Origin: G021776435 sp046756245
Lineage (GTDB): Bacteria > Pseudomonadota > Alphaproteobacteria > Caulobacterales > Parvularculaceae
Length of the DNA stretch: 5,289 bases
Direction of reading: 5' to 3'
Assembly: GCA_046756245.1 (NCBI GenBank)
Contig: JBHHVZ010000137.1
Span: 1 to 5,289, forward strand
The notes under the pieces were generated by a model. That model was not told the origin of the DNA, searched no databases, and saw nothing but the letters and a program-made list of their open reading frames with translations. Shown one piece after another: positions 1-5,289 of this stretch. How positions within the stretch are numbered: position 1 is the first letter of the stretch; each line of letters opens with the position of its first letter. A program made the translations under genes and the position numbers.

Positions 1-509
1 AGCCCTTCGACGGCGCGCGCATCCGATCGCGCAATGAGCAGAAAATTCGGGTCGCGCTTGGCGTCGGCCGCGGCCTTGACGCGCTGGATCATGATCTCGG
101 TCGGGACGATTTCCTTGCCGTCGAGATGGCCGCAGCGCTTGGGGCTGACCTGGTCTTCAATGTGGCAGCCGGCGAGCCCCAGTTCCTCCATGGTGCGGAT
201 GGTGCGCGCCGCCGCCATCGGTTCGCCAAAGCCGGTGTCGATATCGATGATCGCCGGAAGGTCAGTGACCCGCGCAATCTGACAGCCGCGCTCGGCGAAT
301 TCCGTCAGCGTGGCAAGGCCGATGTCGGGAAGACAAAGATCGGCCGACATTACGGCGCCGGAGATGTAAACGCCGTCGAAGCCCTTGCGCTCTATGAGCT
401 GCGCGCAGAGCGGATTGAACGCCCCGGGGAATTGCAGAAGCTTTCCCGATGCAAGACCTTTGCGAAACTCGGTGCGCTTCTCCGCGGCGGATTTTTTCGT
501 GAAGAGCAT
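1..509 (-). CDS. prpB: 2-methylisocitrate lyase PrpB, N-terminal 169 residues (cut by the window edge)
   Basis: PrpB cleaves (2S,3R)-2-methylisocitrate into pyruvate and succinate, the last step of the cytosolic methylcitrate cycle. I translated this frame by hand from the ATG at 509-507. It belongs to the isocitrate lyase/PEP mutase TIM-barrel family. The signature PKRCGH lies at residues 123-128 with the catalytic Cys126. Residues IDIDTGFGEP (88-97) carry the Mg-ligand aspartates Asp89 and Asp91, and HIEDQ (116-120) carries Glu118. PGAF (28-31), YISGAV (48-53) and LPDIG (60-64) are also typical, and ARSDAR (160-165) stands where relatives usually have a TDAR-type stretch. The family is about 290-305 residues long, so roughly 120-135 residues are missing to the left. 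The start overlaps the prpD stop by one base and has a strong Shine-Dalgarno inside prpD, so the two genes form one translationally coupled operon. No frameshift or lost catalytic residue is visible. Isocitrate lyase proper is unlikely because it is longer and the overall sequence matches PrpB. Confidence 0.95.
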   Translation of the reverse strand, partial: MLFTKKSAAEKRTEFRKGLASGKLLQFPGAFNPLCAQLIERKGFDGVYISGAVMSADLCLPDIGLATLTEFAERGCQIARVTDLPAIIDIDTGFGEPMAAARTIRTMEELGLAGCHIEDQVSPKRCGHLDGKEIVPTEIMIQRVKAAADAKRDPNFLLIARSDARAVEG

Positions 510-2041
510 CAAAAAATCCCCCTTGCCGTATTTTCCACCAGATAACCTTGCGGCGCGACGGGGTTGAGCAGCAGGACTTCGTTTGCCGACAGGTTCGGCA
601 ACCATTGCGCCAGATCAAGGAAACGTTCGGATTCCAACGGATCGAGTATTTCCTCCGTCAGCGTCCGGAATTTCTTTATATATTCCGGCCGCGTAAACGG
701 CCGCGCGCCGAGGGGATGGGCGTTGGCGACGCCGAGTTCATCGATAAGTTCCGAGCCGTCCTCCATCGTCACGATGACGCGGGCGCCGAAGGCCTTTTCC
801 TTTGGATCGCGCGAATGATAACGCCGCGTCCATTCCGGATCTTCGGTCGTAGAAATCTTATGCCAGAGCCGCACGGTGTCGGGCCGCTGCGCGCGCTCCG
901 GAGCGTAGGATTTGACGTGGTGCCATTCGCCGTCCTGCAGGGCGACGGCGAAAATATACATGATTGAATGGTCAAGGGTTTCCCGGCTGGCGTTCGGATC
1001 CATTTTCTGCGGATCGCCCGAGCCCGTGCCGATCACATAATGGGTGTGGTGCGATGTATGCAGTACAATCGACTTCACCTTATCGGTGTCGTCGATCTTT
1101 TTACCCATTCGGAAGGCAAGGTCGATCAGCGCCTGCGACTGATATTCCGCCGAGTGCTCTTTCGTATAAGTCTCGAGGATCGCCCGCTTCGCTTCCCCCC
1201 TGCCTGGCAGCGGCGCATGATAAGTCGGCTCATAAGGAGAGCCACCCTTGTCGCGTTCGGTGCGGCCGTTGAGAATCCACGCAATGACGGAGTCTTCGCC
1301 CTCATAGATCGGCGACGGCGCGCTCTCGCCCCTCATCGAGCGATCCACAGCCTCGATCGCCGTCTTGCCGGCATAGGCCGGCGCGAAGGCTTTCCATGAG
1401 GAGATTTCGCCCTTGCGCGACTGACGCGTCGTCACCGTCGTGTGCAGGCCCTGCTGCACAGCCTGAAAAATCGTCTCCGTATCAAGACCGAGCAGCGTCC
1501 CGACGCCGGCCGCGACCGACGGTCCAATATGGGCGATGTGGTCGATCTTGTGTTCGTGCAGGCAGATCGCCTTCACCAGATTGACCTGGATTTCATAGCC
1601 CGTTGCGATGCCGCGAATAAGCGCCCGACCGTCTTGCCCGCATTGCTGCGCAACGGCGAGGATCGGCGGGATATTGTCGCCGGGATGGGAATATTCGGCG
1701 GCGAGAAACGTGTCGTGAAAGTCGAGCTCCCTGACCGCCGTGCCGTTCGCCCACGCCGCCCATTCGGCGCACACTGTATGTTCGGCCGATGCGCCGAAGA
1801 GCGTCGCCCCGCCCTTGCGCAAGTGCGCATTGGCCATCGCCCGCGCCGATTTTATCGGACCGCGATTGAGCGAGGCGATCGCCACTGATGCGTTGTCGAT
1901 AATGCGGTTGATGATCATGTCAGCAACTTCAGCCTCAACCTCGACAGGATCGGCGGCCACCTCGGCGATCTTCCAGGCGAGTTGGCTCTCGCGCCCTAAA
2001 TTGTCTTTGGAGCGATGCGCGCGAACGTCGTGAGTGATCAT
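509..2041 (-). CDS. prpD: 2-methylcitrate dehydratase PrpD (MmgE/PrpD family)
   Basis: PrpD removes water from 2-methylcitrate to give 2-methyl-cis-aconitate in the cytosolic methylcitrate cycle, which turns propionyl-CoA into pyruvate and succinate. The 510-residue product is near the family length of about 480-525. The family core is clear: ANGTAVRELDFHDTFLA (98-114) followed by EYSHPGDNIPPILA (116-129), then HKIDHIAHIG (164-173) and RQSRKGEISSWKAFAP (206-221) in the all-helical domain, and later KEHSAEYQSQ (294-303), TLDHSIMYIFAVALQDG (355-371) and DPEWTRRYHS (401-410). From memory these stretches resemble mycobacterial PrpD more closely than the enterobacterial enzyme. This form needs no Fe-S cluster, unlike the AcnD route. 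The ATG at 2041 has AGGGA six bases upstream, and the protein starts like its relatives. The stop (511-509) overlaps prpB by one base. Residues about 258-274 look like a short insertion before the second domain. Other MmgE/PrpD members act on related tricarboxylates, but the prpB neighbour settles the role. Confidence 0.95.
   Translation of the reverse strand: MITHDVRAHRSKDNLGRESQLAWKIAEVAADPVEVEAEVADMIINRIIDNASVAIASLNRGPIKSARAMANAHLRKGGATLFGASAEHTVCAEWAAWANGTAVRELDFHDTFLAAEYSHPGDNIPPILAVAQQCGQDGRALIRGIATGYEIQVNLVKAICLHEHKIDHIAHIGPSVAAGVGTLLGLDTETIFQAVQQGLHTTVTTRQSRKGEISSWKAFAPAYAGKTAIEAVDRSMRGESAPSPIYEGEDSVIAWILNGRTERDKGGSPYEPTYHAPLPGRGEAKRAILETYTKEHSAEYQSQALIDLAFRMGKKIDDTDKVKSIVLHTSHHTHYVIGTGSGDPQKMDPNASRETLDHSIMYIFAVALQDGEWHHVKSYAPERAQRPDTVRLWHKISTTEDPEWTRRYHSRDPKEKAFGARVIVTMEDGSELIDELGVANAHPLGARPFTRPEYIKKFRTLTEEILDPLESERFLDLAQWLPNLSANEVLLLNPVAPQGYLVENTARGIF
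517..524 (-). promoter_or_regulatory. Ribosome binding site of prpB, inside the end of prpD
   Basis: On the minus strand AAGGGGGA lies seven bases before the ATG at 509. It sits within the last codons of prpD. This supports choosing that ATG, and it means prpB can recruit ribosomes itself as well as by coupling across the TGATG overlap. Confidence 0.75.
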
Positions 2042-2047
2042 GAATTA

Positions 2048-2052
2048 TCCCT
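2048..2052 (-). promoter_or_regulatory. Ribosome binding site of prpD
   Basis: AGGGA on the minus strand ends six bases before the prpD ATG (2041-2039). It is a moderate match to the anti-Shine-Dalgarno sequence at good spacing, and no better in-frame start with a site is seen upstream. Confidence 0.55.
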
Positions 2053-2097
2053 GTGATTGAGGAGGTTGGCGGTGCATTCGAGGCCGCCCGATTTGGC

Positions 2098-2130
2098 GCT
2101 ATACCTGCCGCACTCGCCCGGCGGTGTCAA
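2098..2130 (-). promoter_or_regulatory. Possible promoter and operator region of prpDB
   Basis: On the minus strand a perfect TTGACA (2130-2125) is followed by TATAGC (2103-2098). The gap is 21 bases, longer than the usual 16-18, so the pairing is doubtful; a -10 element with a poorer match at normal distance is equally possible. The -35 box overlaps a short tandem TTTGC/TTTGA (2136-2127). TTTGC-type half-sites are known in operators of the short-chain acyl-CoA regulators (PrpR/PccR type) that control propionate genes, but the full palindrome TTTGCAAA is not present here. The region lies 57-89 bases before the prpD start, a suitable position for a promoter. Confidence 0.3.
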
Positions 2131-2181
2131 AGCAAAGCGCCTGTGGAAAACAGCAGCACAACGCCTCTGGCAAATTATTTC

Positions 2182-2197
2182 GGCAAGCCTGCTCGCC
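2182..2197 (-). terminator. Weak hairpin after the permease gene
   Basis: Read on the minus strand, GGCGAG, a four-base loop CAGG and CTTGCC form a six-pair stem with one G-U wobble, starting about ten bases after the permease stop codon. It is followed by an A/T-rich stretch (GAAATAATTT) rather than a clean run of T. It could be a weak intrinsic terminator, or it could allow read-through from the permease into prpD. Confidence 0.3.
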
Positions 2198-2207
2198 CAT
2201 AGAATTT

Positions 2208-2957
2208 CTATTGAAAAAACAAAAGCTTAATTGACATAGCAACAAGCGCTGCGTAAAGCGCGGGCTTGATCAGCGACTCGCCTTTTTGAACGCTCGACCG
2301 CGCGCCGAGCCAGCCGCCCAGCGCATTTCCCAGCGCCAGCGCCGCGCCCATGTCCCAGCGGATGTCGACCTTCGAAGCGAACACGGCGAGCGCGACGAAA
2401 GAAAAAACAAGTACGATAAAGACCTTGTGCATGTTTACCCGAATAAGATCGAGACCCATCACGCGGTAGAGAATCGGCATCAACAGAAATCCCACGCCAA
2501 TCTGAATAAATCCGCCCCAGAACCCGGCGCCGATCATCAGCATGTGACCGAGAACGAGGTTGCGCGCGTCGCCTTCCCGGTTGTTTTTCAGCGCGCCCTT
2601 CCGTCCCGTCGCCATCAGAACCAAAACGCCCAGCATGATTGCGGCGAGAACTCGGTTAAACCACTCGCCTTCGAGCTTGACGCCGACCTGCGCGCCGGCG
2701 AAGGCGCCGACGGATGCGGCCAGCGCCAGCGTCGCGCTTAGACGAAAATTCGAAAAGCCGCCGCGAAAGAAGCGCCACACCGCAACAATATTCTGGGCGA
2801 TGATGGCGATGCGATTGGTGCCATTGGCGACAGGTCCCGGCAGGCCGAGAAAGACCATCACCGGGACAGTCAGCATCGAGCCGCCGCCGGCGAGTACATT
2901 GATCCAGCCCGCAGCCGCGCCCGTCAGCGTCAGAAGAGCCAGTTGCCAATAATCCAT
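2208..2957 (-). CDS. TSUP (TauE/SafE) family membrane permease, substrate unknown
   Basis: This is a 249-residue inner-membrane protein with about seven or eight hydrophobic segments, for example near residues 5-22, 28-40, 50-62, 75-93, 102-117, 134-164, 179-195, 203-219 and 232-248 (some of these pair or merge). It shows the two-repeat build of the TauE/SafE (DUF81) family, which has about 240-270 residues. The first repeat begins with NVLAGGGSMLTVPVM (20-34) and ANGTNRIAII (44-53), and the second with GFWGGFIQIGVGFLLMPIL (145-163). A charged cytoplasmic loop (RKGALKNNREGDAR, 119-132) separates the halves. Family members move sulfite, sulfoacetate, sulfolactate or other organic anions, and the sequence alone does not tell which. 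The ATG at 2957 has AGGAG 11 bases upstream and starts directly before the first membrane segment. The gene is co-oriented with prpDB but 166 bp away, and divergent from the peptidase gene. No sulfur-metabolism gene is visible nearby. Confidence 0.88.
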   Translation of the reverse strand: MDYWQLALLTLTGAAAGWINVLAGGGSMLTVPVMVFLGLPGPVANGTNRIAIIAQNIVAVWRFFRGGFSNFRLSATLALAASVGAFAGAQVGVKLEGEWFNRVLAAIMLGVLVLMATGRKGALKNNREGDARNLVLGHMLMIGAGFWGGFIQIGVGFLLMPILYRVMGLDLIRVNMHKVFIVLVFSFVALAVFASKVDIRWDMGAALALGNALGGWLGARSSVQKGESLIKPALYAALVAMSIKLLFFQ

Positions 2958-2968
2958 TCGCCGCCCCG

Positions 2969-2973
2969 CTCCT
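2969..2973 (-). promoter_or_regulatory. Ribosome binding site of the permease gene
   Basis: AGGAG on the minus strand ends 11 bases before the ATG at 2957-2955, and a GGGG run lies between them. The spacing is slightly long but supports this start, which is the first residue before the first membrane helix. Confidence 0.5.
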
Positions 2974-2991
2974 GATTCGATTATTCGCGGA

Positions 2992-3003
2992 CTGCTTTAG
3001 CAG
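2992..3003. repeat. Short inverted repeat in the divergent intergenic region
   Basis: CTGCT-TT-AGCAG: two perfect five-base arms around two bases, 35-46 bases upstream of the permease ATG. A TTGAAA (minus strand, 3011-3006) lies just upstream of it and AATAAT (2985-2980) just downstream, 20 bases apart, which would be a poorly spaced promoter for the permease with the repeat between the boxes. It may be a small operator or chance. Confidence 0.3.
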
Positions 3004-3104
3004 GCTTTCAACTGCGCCGCCGCCCCTAAGGCGCGGGACTGTCTATTGCCCGGCGCGGCGCTTTCGCTCAAAGTCTTCGCAACAAGAAGTCTTCATTCCC
3101 AATC

Positions 3105-3108
3105 AGGA
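3105..3108 (+). promoter_or_regulatory. Ribosome binding site of the peptidase gene
   Basis: AGGA lies ten bases before the ATG at 3119. It is a modest site, but the protein starting there begins with a clear signal peptide, which makes this start more likely than the in-frame TTG two codons earlier. I see no convincing -35/-10 pair for this gene in 2958-3118. Confidence 0.45.
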
Positions 3109-3118
3109 CCCCTTGATC

Positions 3119-5289
3119 ATGAAACATTCGGCCGTTTTCGGTGTTCTCGCCGCTCTGATACTTTTGGACGCCGCCACGGCGCAAACCGAAGTCAAATTGA
3201 CGCCGGAGGCGCTGAACGCGGAAAGTTCGCTCAGCGGTCCGTCCTTGAGAGGCGCAGCGGTGTCGCCGGACGGCGCGCTGGTGACGGTCCTCAAGGGGCG
3301 TGAAGACGATTCCCGCCAGCTCGACCTGTGGGCGTACGACTTTTCGACAGGCGAGTCGCGGATGCTGGTCTCCTCGACGGAACTCGGAGGCGAAGACCTC
3401 GAGCTTTCCGAAGAGGAAAAGAACCGCCGCGAGCGTCAGCGCATCTACGACAAGGGAATAACGTCCTATCAGTGGGACGAACAGGGTCGCCAAATCCTCG
3501 TCCCGCTCGGCGGCGACGTTTATGTTTATGACCTCGACGCCGGCGCGTCGCGACAAGTGACCGCCACCGGCGTCTTCGAAACCGATGCGAAGTTTTCGCC
3601 GGAGGGCGGATTTGTTTCCTATGTTCGCGACGACGAGCTTTACGTTTTCGATCTCGATGCGAACCGTGAAATCAGGGCGACGTCGGGCGCGGGCGGAACG
3701 ATCCGCAACGCCGTCGCCGAATTCGCCGCCCAGGAAGAACTCGACCGCGACACCGGTTACTGGTGGTCGCCGGACGACGCGCAAGTGGCGTTCACCCAAA
3801 TAGACGAAGCGCCTGTGCCGATCGCAGAACGCGTCGACATCAACGCCGACGAAGTCGTCACCATCAAGCAGCGCTATCCTTTCGCCGGCGCCGACAACGT
3901 GGCGATCAAGCTCGGCGTCGTCGGCGCTACGGGCGGGAAAACGACATGGGTCGATCTCGGCGACGATCCCGATATTTATCTGGCGCGCGTTCACTGGTCG
4001 AAAGACGCATCGAAGCTTTATGTCGTTCGCCTGTCGCGCGACCAGAAACGGCTCGACCTGCTCGAAGCCGATCCGAAGACGGGGGTGACGAAAACGCTTT
4101 TTTCTGAAACCGCCGAAACCTGGATCAACCTCAATAACGACTTCGAGGCGCTGAAGACGGGAGGCTTCATCTGGGGTTCGGAACGGACCGGTTTCAAACA
4201 GCTCTATCGCTACGGGCCTGGCGGCGCGCTTCTTGGCGCCGTCACCGAAAGGCCGGGGCTCGTCAACGGATTGCAATGCGTCGATGAAGACGCCGGCGTT
4301 GTCTATTACAGCGGCTGGCGGGAAACGCCGCTCGAACGGCATCTTTTTTCCGTTTCGCTCGACGGCGGCGCGCCCTCGCAACTGACCGCCGCACCCGGTT
4401 CTCACGACGCCGTCTATTCGAAAAACTGCCGAACGGCGATCCGAAGTTTTTCGAGCGATGCTCAGCCGCCGCAAACCGGCGTTTACAGCGCAAACGGCGC
4501 CTTCCGCTTCTGGCTCAATGAAAACGAGATTGACGAAAACCATCCTTATGCGCCCTATCTCGGCTCGCATCTGCCCTGGCGTTACGGCCAGCTCGAAGCC
4601 GCAGATGGAACGCTGCTTGATTATAAGATTCTGAAACCGGCTGAACTCAAACGTCGGCAACCCGCGCCGGCGATTATACTCGTCTATGGCGGGCCGCATG
4701 CGCAGCGCGTGCGCAACGCGTGGGGCGATTTGTTCGCGCAAATGCTCGCCGACAACGGTTATGCGGTCTTTAAGCTGGACAATCGCGGCGCGGCGAACCG
4801 CGGAACGACGTTTGAAAATACGCTCTACCGCGCCATGGGAACGACGGAGGTTGAAGATCAGGCGGTCGGGGCGGCGTATCTCAAGTCCCTCCCTTATGTG
4901 GACAGCGGCCGCATCGGCGTTTTCGGCTGGTCGTACGGCGGTTACATGACGCTGCGCATGCTGACGGCGACGCCTGACCTTTACGCCGCCGGCGTCGCAG
5001 GCGCCCCGGTCACCGACTGGGCGCTTTACGACACGGCCTATACCGAACGCTATATGGGAAAACCCCAGAACGAGGCGGACGCATATGCGCGCGGTTCGGT
5101 CTTCGCCGATCTCGACAAGCTTAAGGCGCATCTTCTGGTCATCCACGGCATGGCCGACGATAATGTCATTTTCCTGAATACGGTGAAGCTGACGCATGCG
5201 CTGCAGGCGCAAGGCGCGTCATTTGAGATGATGACCTATCCCGGCGAGAAACACGGATTTCGTTCAACCGCGAACAAGATCCATCGCGA
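3119..5289 (+). CDS. dpp4: Exported dipeptidyl peptidase IV, S9B family (C-terminal end cut by the window edge)
   Basis: This serine peptidase removes N-terminal X-Pro (and X-Ala) dipeptides from peptides, here probably in the periplasm. I translated the frame by hand from the ATG at 3119; it stays open to the window edge (723 codons). Residues 1-21 form a signal peptide: Lys2, a hydrophobic core (AVFGVLAALILL) and an ATA|Q cleavage site. An eight-bladed beta-propeller (DPPIV_N) follows, with ELSEEEKNRRERQR (95-108) and FAAQEELDR, whose Glu206-Glu207 pair binds the substrate N-terminus, then GYWWSPDD (213-220). The alpha/beta-hydrolase domain begins near residue 490. It has VYGGPHAQR with the oxyanion Tyr523, GWSYGGY with nucleophile Ser605, HGMADDNV with Asp680 and EKHGF with His712, so the triad is complete. 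Bacterial relatives have about 740 residues, so only some 15-30 are missing. The double Glu favours dipeptidyl peptidase over other S9 types such as acylaminoacyl peptidase or prolyl oligopeptidase. It is divergent from the permease. The gene name is by analogy. Confidence 0.93.
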   Translation, partial: MKHSAVFGVLAALILLDAATAQTEVKLTPEALNAESSLSGPSLRGAAVSPDGALVTVLKGREDDSRQLDLWAYDFSTGESRMLVSSTELGGEDLELSEEEKNRRERQRIYDKGITSYQWDEQGRQILVPLGGDVYVYDLDAGASRQVTATGVFETDAKFSPEGGFVSYVRDDELYVFDLDANREIRATSGAGGTIRNAVAEFAAQEELDRDTGYWWSPDDAQVAFTQIDEAPVPIAERVDINADEVVTIKQRYPFAGADNVAIKLGVVGATGGKTTWVDLGDDPDIYLARVHWSKDASKLYVVRLSRDQKRLDLLEADPKTGVTKTLFSETAETWINLNNDFEALKTGGFIWGSERTGFKQLYRYGPGGALLGAVTERPGLVNGLQCVDEDAGVVYYSGWRETPLERHLFSVSLDGGAPSQLTAAPGSHDAVYSKNCRTAIRSFSSDAQPPQTGVYSANGAFRFWLNENEIDENHPYAPYLGSHLPWRYGQLEAADGTLLDYKILKPAELKRRQPAPAIILVYGGPHAQRVRNAWGDLFAQMLADNGYAVFKLDNRGAANRGTTFENTLYRAMGTTEVEDQAVGAAYLKSLPYVDSGRIGVFGWSYGGYMTLRMLTATPDLYAAGVAGAPVTDWALYDTAYTERYMGKPQNEADAYARGSVFADLDKLKAHLLVIHGMADDNVIFLNTVKLTHALQAQGASFEMMTYPGEKHGFRSTANKIHR

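Noticed and set aside
262..618. A 118-codon minus-strand frame across the prpD-prpB junction
   Set aside because: It is in a different frame from both genes. The junction is fully explained by the TGATG overlap, and there is no sign of a fusion or frameshift.
126..1888. Several plus-strand open frames of about 100-150 codons opposite prpB and prpD
   Set aside because: They overlap two clearly conserved minus-strand enzymes, their products are Arg/Ala-rich with no recognisable motifs, and they follow from high G+C at third codon positions.
2042..2207. Possible small gene or small RNA in the gap between permease and prpD
   Set aside because: No open frame with a good start signal and no strong hairpin with a T-run is seen. 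The region is adequately explained as 3' end and promoter sequence.
2286..2952. Plus-strand open frames of 130-151 codons opposite the permease gene
   Set aside because: The minus-strand frame encodes a hydrophobic protein with TSUP repeat motifs. The opposite frames give low-complexity polar products with no start-site support.
3068..5212. A 714-codon open frame on the minus strand, running antisense through almost the whole peptidase gene
   Set aside because: Its codons sit exactly opposite the sense codons, so a stop would need TTA, CTA or TCA in the peptidase frame. The gene avoids these in this stretch, and the frame ends where TCA occurs (3068-3070 and 5219-5221). The predicted product is rich in Arg and Val with no recognisable domain, while the sense strand has a signal peptide and a complete catalytic triad.

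Overview
The window is ordinary bacterial chromosome, GC-rich (roughly 60 % G+C by eye), with four protein genes and two short intergenic gaps. The prpD-prpB gene pair, a TauE/SafE-type permease and a signal-peptide-bearing prolyl dipeptidyl peptidase with a serine-hydrolase fold suggest a Gram-negative, probably an alphaproteobacterium. That assignment rests on gene style and is only moderately supported.

Layout, left to right. (1) 1-509, minus strand: the first 169 codons of prpB (2-methylisocitrate lyase), cut by the left edge. (2) 509-2041, minus strand: complete prpD (2-methylcitrate dehydratase, 510 aa), which lies upstream of prpB and overlaps it by one base (TGATG). (3) 2042-2207: a 166-bp gap with a possible weak terminator for the gene above it and a TTGACA box that may serve prpD. 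(4) 2208-2957, minus strand: a complete 249-aa TSUP (TauE/SafE) membrane permease. (5) 2958-3118: a 161-bp divergent intergenic region with a short inverted repeat and a Shine-Dalgarno site for each flanking gene. (6) 3119-5289, plus strand: an exported dipeptidyl peptidase IV (S9B), 723 codons visible with the whole catalytic triad, cut by the right edge just before its expected end.

Function. PrpD dehydrates 2-methylcitrate and PrpB cleaves 2-methylisocitrate to pyruvate and succinate, so the left half encodes two consecutive blocks of the methylcitrate cycle for propionyl-CoA use. Methylcitrate synthase (prpC) is not in the window and would be expected beyond the left edge. The permease has the same orientation but is separated by 166 bp, so a functional link to propionate metabolism is possible but unproven. 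The peptidase is divergent and probably scavenges dipeptides from proline-containing peptides in the periplasm. It is likely a neighbour rather than part of the same pathway.

I found no RNA genes, mobile elements, CRISPR arrays or signs of an undescribed system. The most interesting points are the mycobacterial-style prpD-prpB arrangement and sequence, the unassigned substrate of the neighbouring permease, and a very long antisense reading frame over the peptidase that is explained by codon usage.
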